From Dryocosmus kuriphilus (taxonomy: Eukaryota > Arthropoda > Insecta > Hymenoptera > Cynipidae): 64,000 nt of DNA. This document shows positions 8,784 through 18,429 of the stretch, in pieces; the stretch's first letter is position 1; each line of letters begins with the position of its first letter. The stretch is taken from positions 195,055,647 to 195,119,646 of the forward strand of contig CM076192.1 in NCBI GenBank assembly GCA_038277395.1, read 5' to 3'. Position numbers and translations under genes: made by a program. The notes under the pieces are model-generated. The model was not told the origin of the DNA. It ran no database searches and was given only the letters and a program-made list of their open reading frames with translations.

Positions 8784-10868
8784 ATGTTAAATAACGCAGC
8801 GGATTCTAAGTCTCAAAGAAAAAAAGGAGGATACAGATACGATCATACCCTGAAACAATTCGGTTGTTACGCCTGTATTGCTGGAGGCAGAACTGTTTAC
8901 GATACAATCGCAGCTAATCTACCGTTACCGTCAATAAGCACCATCAGTCGCTCTATCAGCAATTCAAGTTCTCCAGTTGTTGAAGGCGAATGTCAAGTCG
9001 ATGAATTAAAATCGTTTTTGGCGGCTAGAAATCTACCACTCGCTGCCTGGCTTAGCGAAGATGCTACTCGCATAATTAACCGCGTTCAGTACGATCCAAA
9101 GACGAATCAATTGAAGGGATTTGTGTTGCCCTTGGACTCTAATGGTATGACAAAGACAAAAACATTTATAGCTACGTCTGCTGCAGTGATTGAAAAACTT
9201 TTCAAGGAAAGGAAAAGTGCATCTTTGCTGTATTCGATAATGGTTCAGCCATTATTAAAAGACAGTCCTTCATTTTGCTTGTGCTTGTTCGGTACGGACG
9301 ATAAGTTCTACACAGGAGATGTAACAAATCGCTGGCGTTATATTGTAAAGCTTTTACTAGATGCTTCAATAAATGTGGTGAGTATATCATCAGACGGCGA
9401 CAGTCGTCTGTTGAAACCGATGATAATCGTCAGTGGCTTGGGAATAACGGACCCTAATCAGGTATCTAAAGATGACAATGGTACGATATTACCAGGTTTT
9501 AAAGCAAAATTGGAACCAAACATCATTGTAACTCAAGATACTGTCCATATCGGTACAAAATTGAGAGCACGGCTTCTCAGAAATTCCAACTTAACGCTTA
9601 TTGGAGATTTCATTGTTTCCGTAACTCACATCAAGTCACTGATGAAGATAGTATCAAAGGATAAACATCTTCTAACTGAGAAAAATGTATCTGTTGAGGA
9701 TGAAATGAATTTTACAGCTGTGATGAAACTTTGTGACCCGAAGATCTGGGCCCTTTTGGTAGATGACATTCCTGGGAGCGAAGCCACGAGGGCGTATTTG
9801 CGATTAATGTACTATGCTGTGAGTTCGTACCTTTCTGAAGCTATGGATGTTAAAGATCGCGTGTACTACATCTGGTATTGTGTTCTTTTCTTGCGGATGT
9901 GGAGAGCATGGTTATGCTCAAAAAATCAGTATTCATTAACTGTAAATTTTATTACAAGAAACGCATATGTATGCATAGAACTCAATGCTCACAGTTTAGT
10001 AAGTGCTATCATTCAGAAAGGAAAAGGTGGAATATCTGAACCGATTTTGCCATGGCTGTTCAGCAGTCAAACTTGCGAAAGCTTTTTTCGTCAGTTGCGG
10101 TCGATAACATCTACGCTCTGTACCATGGTAAATTTTACTACGCTAGAGTGTATTCGCAGAATTTCTCGAATCCAGGTACAATCAGACATTTCTGCGTCCA
10201 AGTATAATGACGAAGAGTTATTAAACTTTCCTCGGATAAAAAACTTATGTGCTTCGTTTGTGTCTGAAGATTTCGAAGTTTCGTTCTCAGATGCGTCTGG
10301 TAATTTTATTTTCGATCAACTTACTACAAGTATAAACTACACTGAAGTCACGAATATTCTCAATGCTGCAAAACGAGATGCACATCTTGCAATAGAAACT
10401 CTTGGAATAAATGTTGATGTAGCTGTTGCAGAAGTCGTTGATTTACACTTCGTATCAAAAACATCAAAAAAGGGAAAAGAGGTTTTAGACGACGAGGAAC
10501 AAGAATTTGACACTGGGGAAATTGAATCGACCTCTGATGTAGTTGCACTTTCAGAAAATGTTGAAAGTCCTGGTTCACAACTCCTAGAAGATTTAACAGT
10601 GCTCTCTAAAATTCAACGCAGCTTAATGTTGAAAGACTACTCCGATTCTGTACATATTTTAAAAGAGTCCAGTACTTTTAAAGCAGTAACAGATTCTGCT
10701 GGAAGGACAACAGTTGTGCGAAAATCCTCCATCTGTTGGCTTCTTAACGAATCTACAGGGCAGTTGAGCAGTGATAGACTGCAAAGGGTTCGGCAATCAG
10801 AGTATAACTCTTACAATTCATGTAGTCAAAATTCCAACAACCCAGACTACGTAAAAAAGTGCAACTAA
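8784..10868 (+). CDS. DDE-type transposase-like protein (P/THAP-like layout)
   Basis: A 694-codon frame. In order it shows RKKGGYRYD (near residue 12), WLSEDATRI followed by VQYDPKTNQLKGFVLP (residues ~89-115), SISSDGDSRLL (~200), TQDTVHIGTKLRARLL (~250) and SQTCESFFRQLRS (~425). P/THAP-type transposases have an acidic residue before a VYD..TG.L.GFV strand, an SDG segment, a D..H..K..RN helix and a late glutamate in E..F...R, with an insertion domain between. The candidate triad is thus the Asp in SEDAT, an Asp in SDGDS and the Glu in CESFF. The C-terminal third is acidic and ends with CWLLNESTG. The enzyme would cut and paste the surrounding element. The frame is long and undamaged; upstream parts are broken. 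Confidence 0.75.
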   Translation: MLNNAADSKSQRKKGGYRYDHTLKQFGCYACIAGGRTVYDTIAANLPLPSISTISRSISNSSSPVVEGECQVDELKSFLAARNLPLAAWLSEDATRIINRVQYDPKTNQLKGFVLPLDSNGMTKTKTFIATSAAVIEKLFKERKSASLLYSIMVQPLLKDSPSFCLCLFGTDDKFYTGDVTNRWRYIVKLLLDASINVVSISSDGDSRLLKPMIIVSGLGITDPNQVSKDDNGTILPGFKAKLEPNIIVTQDTVHIGTKLRARLLRNSNLTLIGDFIVSVTHIKSLMKIVSKDKHLLTEKNVSVEDEMNFTAVMKLCDPKIWALLVDDIPGSEATRAYLRLMYYAVSSYLSEAMDVKDRVYYIWYCVLFLRMWRAWLCSKNQYSLTVNFITRNAYVCIELNAHSLVSAIIQKGKGGISEPILPWLFSSQTCESFFRQLRSITSTLCTMVNFTTLECIRRISRIQVQSDISASKYNDEELLNFPRIKNLCASFVSEDFEVSFSDASGNFIFDQLTTSINYTEVTNILNAAKRDAHLAIETLGINVDVAVAEVVDLHFVSKTSKKGKEVLDDEEQEFDTGEIESTSDVVALSENVESPGSQLLEDLTVLSKIQRSLMLKDYSDSVHILKESSTFKAVTDSAGRTTVVRKSSICWLLNESTGQLSSDRLQRVRQSEYNSYNSCSQNSNNPDYVKKCN

Positions 10869-12120
10869 ATAAATGCTGGCGACTGGGCTATTTTCCAACT
10901 TACTTTTCGCAGTAAATGCCTCATTGGTCTTGTCCTTGATTTTTGCTACTTGGGCGGGAAAATACAAAAACCACTGAATACTCTAGCGATTATGCGAATC
11001 TTCATTGCAACAAAAAGATGATTGGAGTTTCATGCCACTGGTTTGAAATTAATGTAAGTAGACATTTATACTTAATCCATGATATAACTCACGAATAAGT
11101 TCATATTGAACAGTACAAGTTAACTATATCCAGGCCTTTTATCATAGAACTCGGTTTATCTCTAAGTGAAATGGTGTACAGTGAAACACATTAGTTGTTG
11201 TAGAAACAACATTGCATGGACAACGTTGCCTTAATAGAATTTTCATAATATTTTTAGCCAGCGCGAATTTTTCCTTTTGTTATAAAATGTTTCTAGTACT
11301 TCGATACTTCTTTCTATAAGAATCCAAAGGCTCGGCTCTTCAATTGTAAAAAGTAAAATAAAAAAGCTATGTGTAGGCTAAGTATAATGCTTTTCAAGGA
11401 CTTAAAATTAAGTGTTGATTTATGGGACGTTCAGATTATATTAAAAGATTATACATTATTTAATTTCGTAGTCAAGTATTTTAAGTACTTCAGGACACAA
11501 TTTTAAAAGAAAGCAAAGCTTTTTTATAATTAATAAATTGCAATGCAAATAAGGCTGCATAGACTACATAAGTACAACATCTTTTAGAGAAAATTAAAAT
11601 TAAGTGTTCATTTTATCGTGATGTTTTCACTGTCACATTATATAAAATGAGTATGTAATTTACTGTCTTTTGTAGCGAAGGATTTTCAGTGCTTTAGTAC
11701 CAAATTCGCAAATAAACCAAAGGCTCTATAATTATAAACAGCGAGATAAAGATATTATTACTTATATTACTACTTGCAGTATTATCCCTAGTATTATTTG
11801 CATACTTACCATATTATGTTTACGTAAGTTATGAAGCTTATAAAATTATTCTAACAAAAATGCTTTTTTAATTTATTCTTTGCCCTACCCTTTAATTCAT
11901 TTTTCGTTTTCTTCTGAAAGTCTAAATTCATACTGAATGCAAGTTTAATGCAATTGGGTAATACTTTTCAAAATATTACCAATTTCCTTCGTAATGCTGA
12001 GTAATAAATAACTAGATTAATAAAATGGCTTGGTCTCGCTGGCCGTCGTTACAGTAATCTCAAGTAGGTCTGCTAGTCGCAAGGAAGTTGAAGGAAGTCC
12101 TTGGTCGCCTGGCCTATGGA
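10869..12120. other. Right non-coding part of the DNA transposon
   Basis: AT-rich sequence between the transposase stop and the right terminal repeat. It should carry the 3' untranslated region; AATAAA-type sequences occur (for example near 12003). Nothing else recognised. Confidence 0.45.
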
Positions 12121-12142
12121 ATTCCCAGTGCATAACCCCTCG

Positions 12143-12150
12143 TGTTCGCT
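12143..12150. repeat. 8-bp target-site duplication, right copy (TGTTCGCT)
   Basis: Exact repeat of 5892-5899, adjoining the right terminal inverted repeat at 12142. Confidence 0.93.
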
Positions 12151-12491
12151 ATGAACTCAATGGTATTGAGATTGATCGTTGCAAGAATGTCGGCCCCACG
12201 AGCAACATGAAAGGCTACGTCCCTCTCACTCCTGGATAAAGTAGTCTTATGGAGAATGCAGGATGGTTAGGTATCCCCGAAAAAACAGGACGTCTAACCA
12301 ATGAGGAGGGATACTCTGATGTCACTATACCGCTTAGTATGATCCTAGGATTCTCTGAAGGCTATCGAGAAATCGTTGTGAATGCAAAGCATGAACTTAT
12401 ACTGACAAGATCACGCAGTGACCTGAACGTCATCGTTCAACAACGCCAAGATGCTGGAAACGAAATACAGTTTAGGATATCGATTCCTTAA
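12150..12491 (+). pseudogene. Virus-like capsid-type gene, 3' continuation after the transposon
   Basis: From 12150 the frame reads YELNGIEIDRCKNVG and MKGYVPLTPG, then a stop at 12237-12239, then in the same frame NAGWLGI, PLSMILGF and KHELILTRSRSDLN. These follow, in the order expected in relatives, the part that ends at 5899. Counting bases across the duplication keeps codon phase. The in-frame TAA is one lesion; whether it came before or after the transposon is unknown. The end at 12491 falls short of the full-length relatives I recall. Confidence 0.6.
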
Positions 12492-12679
12492 AGACTAAGG
12501 TTAAATAGCTTACTTCACACGTGACAGATTTCTATCTTACGAATGATTATAAAAACCTACCTCAGATTCCTACCTTGCGACTGATGGCAACCAACAGTAA
12601 AATTTTCATCTGAAACATCTCTAACTTATCGGTTTGCGGTAACTACCTGCCACAGATTCCTACTTTACCAACTGATGGT

Positions 12680-13202
12680 ATCAAACTGCCTTGTTTCTAA
12701 TGGAGACAGAACCCTACCGTACCGGCTGAGGGTAATAACAACCGTCGATAACATAGAACGGTCGCGAACCTATGAGTGAGAATTGGCGTCACCTGCCGGC
12801 GACAGCGCAAAGCCTGTCGTGCTGTCCACGTATCCTCCTAGCTATACAACTATACCTGTCTGCAAAATCTTTAAGAAAGCCTTCAGATCATTGGAAAAAC
12901 ATGGAAAATGTTTGAAATGCTCCAAAATCCCTTCAATTGTTTTATTCTTAAACGCAAGCAGTTTTTAGCTGTACAAAAAAGAGTAAAATTATATTTTAGT
13001 ACATATATATTGTGTCTCAAATCTTGTATTCATAAACTGAATATCCAATGAAATCAGTAATCAGCATTAGTGTACTGCAGAAGAAACCCTGTGCATAAGA
13101 TTTCTTTAAAAAAAAAATTTGCGATAATTCAGACCTTTATTTGTAACCGAATTAAAAATTTCTTTATTCTTAATTTAAGAATTATTTTATTAAATTTTAG
13201 TT
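12680..13202 (-). other. 3' untranslated and downstream flank of the modular-exon gene (duplicated at 63440-64000)
   Basis: On the minus strand this follows the stop codon at 13203-13205. It has AATAAA-type signals soon after the stop (TTTAATAAAATAATTC, then CAAATAAAGGTC). The stretch is closely similar to 63440-64000: both contain GTACCGGCTGAGGGTAAT, TGTCGTGCTGTCC and AGAAAGCCTTCAGA in the same order. The small plus-strand frames in both copies (at 12783 and near 63550) share residues only because the DNA is duplicated; I do not call them genes. Confidence 0.6.
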
Positions 13203-13600
13203 TTAAATTGAACGGTGTAGATGCTGTAGAGAATCGCAGTTTCCAAATTCAATTGAAAAAAAACCTACATCAACATAACGGATGCTTGTTGGAGTTTCTG
13301 CCACCTCATATGGTCTCATAGGCTCAAACTTGCCGTCGCTCATGTGTACTTTCATCCGCTTTCCGTGGGAATTATATATTCCTTTAAGAAACTTCGTATC
13401 CTCCACTATTGCGAAAACCTCACCATCGGCTGTCGATAATACAATATATTCTTGTACAGGCAAACGTAGATATGTCCTGCTTCCCACTTTCATTTTAATT
13501 TTTGTGTTATCAGGAAAAATGTATCTTCGAAATTCAAATATTCGGTCCGGATTGTCCCTGGGAATAAGCCGTTTGTATCCAGCTTCTTCCAGTTCTGAAG
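13203..13600 (-). CDS. Modular-exon gene, terminal exon (module 1)
   Basis: The exon starts after CTCTACTTGCAG (AG at 13601-13602) and encodes one 131-residue module: ELEEAGYKRLIPRDNPDRIF, then RLPVQEYIVLST, GEVFAIVED, KFLKGIY, MSDGKFEPM, FSIEFGNCDSLQHL. Module 1 is 393 bp like the other copies, then ends RSI-stop because the GTGAGT donor of modules 2-4 is replaced by TTTAAAAC. This makes it the last exon. One Cys per module (GNCDS) is conserved. I do not recognise the family. A phase-1 intron precedes it. Copies differ by substitution without gaps, which suggests coding constraint. Confidence 0.65.
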
Positions 13601-13679
13601 CTGCAAGTAGAGGCAAGTGTAGAAAAGAACCTCTGATTCGAGACATATCGATTAGCATATGATATTTGTATATGTAATT

Positions 13680-15480
13680 GAATACTAAGGATAACCCTGT
13701 GATTGGTAACAGTAAAGCATTCAGTCACACCTTTACCCTTTCCCAATGTTTTATGGTTGGACGGAAAGACACTAACCTGACTGAACATAGAAATACTTTC
13801 ATGCAAACCCCTGCCCCTCCCAAGTGTTTTCCGGGGGACGATAATGCACCTCTGTAACTAGGCACGTAAATATATTCAGTCACAACCCAAACCCTTCCCA
13901 GTGTTCTTCGTGGGGAGGAACACCTGTGACTTGACACAAAAGAACGGGTATGAATATATGTATTTTTGTGTCAAGTGACAGGCTGAACCCACGCCGAAAA
14001 ACATTGGAAAGGGTTAGGTGCGTGACTGGAAGTATTTACGTGTCTAGTTACAGAGGTGGTTTCCCGTCATCAGAAAAACACTCGAATGGGGTAGGGGTGT
14101 GGATGAGAATATTTCTGTTTCCTGTCACATTGGTGTCTTGCGTTCCCACCACAAAATATTGGAAAGGGTAAAGGTGTGACTGAATTCGTTTCTGTTATCA
14201 ATCACAGGGGTACATTCCCGCCCACGATAATCACTGGAAACTGGTAGTTGTATAACTGAAGGTATTTTTGAGATCACAAAATGGGTTCCCCTTTAAAACA
14301 TCATAAAGTGATAATAATGTGACTGACAATATTTCTGAGGCAATTCATGGTGTGCCCACCGCAAAGGATTGTAAATTGTTAGTGGTGTGACTGAAAGTAT
14401 TTTTGTGTCCAGCCACAGAGTTATCCCCGCCTCCCGAGAAACATTTCAAAGGGGTAGGAGCGGGACTGAAATTATTTCTGTTCCAGTCATTGAGGTGCCT
14501 TCTCGGCCCACGTAAAATATTGGAAGGGGATAGTAACGTGACTGAAAGCATTTTTGTGCCTAGTCATCTGGGTGCTTGCTCGCTTCCAGCAGAAAACTGA
14601 GAAGGGGTAGAAGTATGGCTGAAAGTATTTTTGCGACCAGTCACACGGTGGCCGCCGTAAAACTCTGGAAATAGTTTGGGGTATGAATGAAGGTATTTTG
14701 TTTTCCGGTCACATTGGCGTCTTGCCGTCTCCCCAAAAAACATTAAGAAAGAGTACATATGTGACTCAAAAAGTTTTTGTGAACAATGAGGGGAATACTT
14801 CCCCGCCACCGAAAAATACTGGAAAGTGATGGTTGTATGGCTGAAGTTATTTTTGTGACCACTAAAGCTTGCCCTCGAAAAACATTGGCAAGTGGTTGTG
14901 GTGTGACTGAAAGTATTTCTCAGACCACTCGTGGGGTGCCCACAGCGAAGCTTTGTAAATTGTCATGGGGGCGACTCAAAGTATTTTTGCGTCCAGTCAC
15001 GGTGATCCCACCCCCCTACTGAAAAACGTTTGAAAGGCGTAGGAGAGGCACTGACAGTATTTCTGTGCCATTCAAAGAGGTGCCTTTTCGACCCACGCAA
15101 AACATTGAGAGGTGGTAGTAGTGAGACTGAAATCTTTTTTGTGAGTAGTAATTTGGGTGCGTTTCCGCTTCTAGCAGAAAATTGGAAAGGGGTAGATGTA
15201 TGGCTGAAAGTATTTCCGTGACCATTCAAAGGGGTCCCGCTGTAAAACACTAGAAGATGTTAGGTATGAGACTGAAAGTATTTTTGCGTCCCGTCACAGG
15301 GGTGCCTTGCGGCCACCGCAGGATATTCGAAGGGGTTATGGGTATGACTGAAATTATTTTTGTGACCAATCGCAGGGTGCTTCCCGAAAAACACTGGAAA
15401 GGTGTAGGGCTGTGACTGAAAGTGATTCTGTGACCAGTCGCATGGGAGCATGTCTACCTCACATGACTAGCACATAATCA
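13680..15480. repeat. ~75-bp hairpin satellite filling intron 3 of the modular-exon gene
   Basis: About 24 degenerate units of 70-78 bp. A typical unit has GAAAAACATTGGAAAGGG, then GTGTGACTGAAAGTATTTTT, then GTGTCCAGTCACAGGGGTGC. GTGACTG and CAGTCAC are exact reverse complements about 15-17 bases apart, so many units can form a 7-bp stem. The block lies between the splice acceptor of module 1 and the donor of module 2. The small open frames inside it on both strands are artefacts of the repeat. Confidence 0.9.
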
Positions 15481-15657
15481 ACGTCTATTTTCTCGAAATC
15501 CGTCGGTCGTCGAGTAAAAATGTGTGGAACACAGAATATCTATTTTTCGAAGGGCTACAAATTCTGTCCGAGGATTTTTTGTCAATTTTATGTATTTACT
15601 GAAATAAGCGCAAAGAACGTTCATGAAAGTTTATAGTTTTTTGAATTTTTGACTCAC

Positions 15658-16051
15658 TTGAACGGTGTAAATGCTCCAGAGAATCGCAGTTTCCAGGTTC
15701 AATTGAAAAAACGCTTGCATCTACGAGGCGGATTCTTGTTGGCGCTTCCGCCATCTCTTTTGGGGTCATGTGCTCCAACTTGCCGTCGCTCATGTGTACT
15801 TTCACCCGCTTTCCTTTGTGATCATATATTCCTTTAAGAAGCTTCATATCCTCCACTATTGCGAAAACCTCCCCATCTGTTGTTGATAATACAATATATT
15901 CTTGTACAGGCAAACGTTCAAATGTGTGGCGTTTTGATTTCATTTTAATTTTTGTATCATCAGAAAAAAATGTATCTTCGAAATTCGAATATCCGTTCCG
16001 GATTGTCCCTGGGAATAAGCCGTTTGTATCCAACGTCTTCCAGTTCTGAAG
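15658..16051 (-). pseudogene. Modular-exon gene, module 2, with a one-base insertion
   Basis: The same exon as the other copies, bounded by TTGCAG upstream and CAA|GTGAGT downstream. It is 394 bp instead of 393. The extra base lies in an A run at about 15961-15970 (seven A against five, with GG reduced to G). The first third therefore reads in the wrong frame (KTLDTNGLFPGTIR is the shifted reading), while the rest keeps RLPVQEYIVLSTTDGEVFAI and GNCDSLEHLHRS. If included in a transcript it would break the frame; skipping it would keep the frame because the exon is symmetric. An assembly or read error in the homopolymer is possible. Confidence 0.65.
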
Positions 16052-16129
16052 CTGCAAGTAGAGGCAAGTGTTGCAAGAATTTCTGATTCGAGCCATATCG
16101 ATTATTCTATTGTACTTGTATATGTAATT

Positions 16130-17760
16130 TAGAACTAAAAATAACCCTGTGATTGGTAACAGAAACACATTCAGATACACCTTTACCGTCTCCCAATGTC
16201 TTATGGTGGGAAGGTAAGACACCAGCTTGACTGGACGCATAAATACTTTCACGCAAACCCCTGCCCCTGTTAAGTGTTCATCAGGAGACGTCAATGAACC
16301 TCTGTAACCAGGCACGTAAATACATTCAGTCACACCCCTAACCCTTTCCAGTGTTTTTCTGGGGAGGCACACCTGTGACTTGACACAATTGTTCATGCAG
16401 GGTAAACGTATGACTAAATGTATTTTTGTGTCAAGTCACAGGTTACCCCCACCCCGAAAAACGTTGGAAAGTATAAGGGGTGTGACTGAAGGTATTTACT
16501 TGTCTAGTTACAGAGGTGCATTCCCGTCACCCGAAAGACACTAGTAAGGGATAGGGATAAGAACGAAAGTATTTCTGTGTGCAGTCACATTTGTGTCTTT
16601 CGGTTCCACCCCAAAAAATTGGGAGAGGGTGAAGTTGTGACTGAATGCGTTTTTGTTATAAATGACATGGGTACCTTCCCGCCCACGGAAATCACTGGAA
16701 ACGGGCAGTTGTATAACTGAAGGTATTTTTGTGACCACTAAATGGGTTCCCCTTTAAAACACTAGAAAGTGGTAGTGGTGTGACTGACAATATTTCTGAC
16801 GCAAGTCATGGAGTGCCCACCGCAAAGGATTGTAAATTTTAGGGGTGTGACTTAAAGTATTTTTGTGTCCAGTCTCGGAGATGTCCCCGCCTCCCGAGAA
16901 ACGTTTCAAAGAAATAGGATTGGGACTGAAAGTATTTCTGTTCCAGTCAAACAGGTGCCTTCTCTGCCCACGTAAAGCATTGGAAGGGGATAGTAACGTG
17001 AATGAAATCATTTTTGTGCCTAGTCATCTGGGTGTTTGCTCGCTTCCAGCAGAAAACTGAGAAGGGATAGAAGTATGGCTGAAAGTATTTTTGTGACCAG
17101 TCACACGGTACCCGACGTAAAACTCTGGAAAAGGTTAGGGGTAAGAATGAAGGTAGTTCATTTTCCAGTCACATTGGTGTCTTTCTGTCTTGCCACAAAA
17201 CATTAAAAAAGGATAGAGGTGTGACTGAATGCACTTTTGTCCTAATCAGAGGGGTATATGCCCGCCCCGAAAAATACTGGAAAGGTATTTTTGTAACCAT
17301 TAAATTGTGCCCTCGAGAAACATTGGCAAGTGGTAGAGTTGTGACTGAAAGTATTCCTGAGGCCAGTCGCGGGGTGCCCACCACAGAGCATTGTAAATTG
17401 TCATCGGCGAGACTCAAAGTATCTTTGTGTCGGGTCACAGAGGTGCCAAACCCTCCTGAAAATATTTGAAAGGGGTAGGAGTGGGACTGAAAGCATTTCT
17501 GTGCCCATCAAAAGAGGTGCCTCTTCGACCCACGCAAAACATTGAAAGGTTGTAGTAGTGAACTAAAGTCTTTCTTGTGGCTAATAATCTGGGTGTCTTC
17601 CCGCATCTAGCAGAAAATTGGAAAGGGGTAGAAGTATGGCTGGAAGTGTTTCAGTGACCAATCGCAGGGTACCCCACGAAAGACAAGGGATAGTTGTAGG
17701 GCTGTGCCTGAAAGTGTTTCTATTACCAGTCGTATGGCAGCATTTCCAACTCACATTCGC
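16130..17760. repeat. ~75-bp hairpin satellite filling intron 2 of the modular-exon gene
   Basis: The same satellite as in the neighbouring introns, about 20 units, in the same orientation. Long-range similarity to the other intron blocks in unit order shows that exon plus intron were duplicated together as a ~2.3-2.45 kb block. Confidence 0.88.
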
Positions 17761-17950
17761 TAACACATAATCAACGTGTAATTTCTCAAAATTTTTTGGT
17801 CGTATAGCAAAAATATGTTGAACACAGAATATGTATTTTTCGAAGGACTACGATTCTTGTCCACGGATTTTTTGGCAATTTTATGTATTTACTGAAATAA
17901 GCCCAAAAAACTTACGTGAAAGTTTATAGTTTTTTGAATTTTTGACTCAC

Positions 17951-18343
17951 TTGAACGGTATAGATGCTCCAGAGAATCGCAGTTTCCAGCTTCAATTGAA
18001 AAAACGCCTGCATCTACGATGCGGATGCTTGTTGGCGCTTCCGCCTTCTCTTTTGGGTTCATAGGCTCAAACTTGCCGTCGCTCATGCGTACTTTCATCC
18101 GCTTTCCTTGGTGATCATATATTCCCTTAAGAAACTTCATATCCTCCACTATTGCAAAAACCTCACCATTGGTTGTTGACAATACAATATATTCTTGTAC
18201 AGGCAAACGTGGATATGTATGGATTCCTACTTTCATTCTAATTTTTGTATCATCAGGAAAAATATATCTTCGAAGTTCGAATATCCGTTCCGGATTGTCC
18301 CTGGGAAGAAACCGTTTGTATCCAACGTCTTCCAGTTCCGAAG
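17951..18343 (-). CDS. Modular-exon gene, internal exon (module 3)
   Basis: This exon is exactly 393 bp (131 codons). Acceptor CTCTACTTGCAG lies just before 18343 on the minus strand, donor CAA|GTGAGT just after 17951. Both introns interrupt a codon after its first base (phase 1-1), so copies can be added or skipped without changing frame. The module reads LEDVGYKRFLPRDNPERIF, PRLPVQEYIVLSTTNGEV, FAIVEDMKFLKGIYDHQG, VRMSDGKFEPM and FSIEAGNCDSLEHL. No lesion is seen. Phase-1-symmetric modules are common in extracellular proteins, but the family and function are unknown to me. Confidence 0.7.
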
Positions 18344-18429
18344 CTGCAAGTAGAGGCAAGGGTAGAAAAGAATATCTGATTCGAGGCACATCGATCAGTC
18401 TATGATATTTGTATATGTAACTGAATATT

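Larger units (their letters stand above)
5900..12142 (+). mobile_element. Complete 6.2-kb DNA transposon with TIRs and 8-bp target duplication
   Basis: The left end reads CGAGGGGTTGTGTACT and the reverse complement of the right end reads CGAGGGGTTATGCACT, matching at 14 of 16 bases; a gapped match continues about 10 bases further. Both ends are flanked by TGTTCGCT. Inside lie a tandem-repeat leader, an N-terminal transposase-associated frame and a 694-codon frame with an RNase H-like DDE layout. P-type and hAT-type elements also make 8-bp duplications, and the motif spacing is closest to P/THAP-type transposases, but I do not assign a superfamily with certainty. The coding part holds at least one frameshift and one stop unless unseen introns remove them. 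Confidence 0.88.

Noticed and set aside
12783..12968. Small protein shared with 63413-63703
   Set aside because: The shared residues follow from a DNA duplication that also covers non-coding sequence; the frames differ in ends and breaks.
13282..13662. Plus-strand frames opposite each module exon
   Set aside because: The same antisense frames appear at all modules; the minus-strand reading has splice sites, symmetric phase and a conserved protein pattern, the plus strand has none.
13680..15480. CRISPR-like array
   Set aside because: Repeats are degenerate along the whole ~75-bp unit, there are no unique spacers, and the setting is an insect genome.
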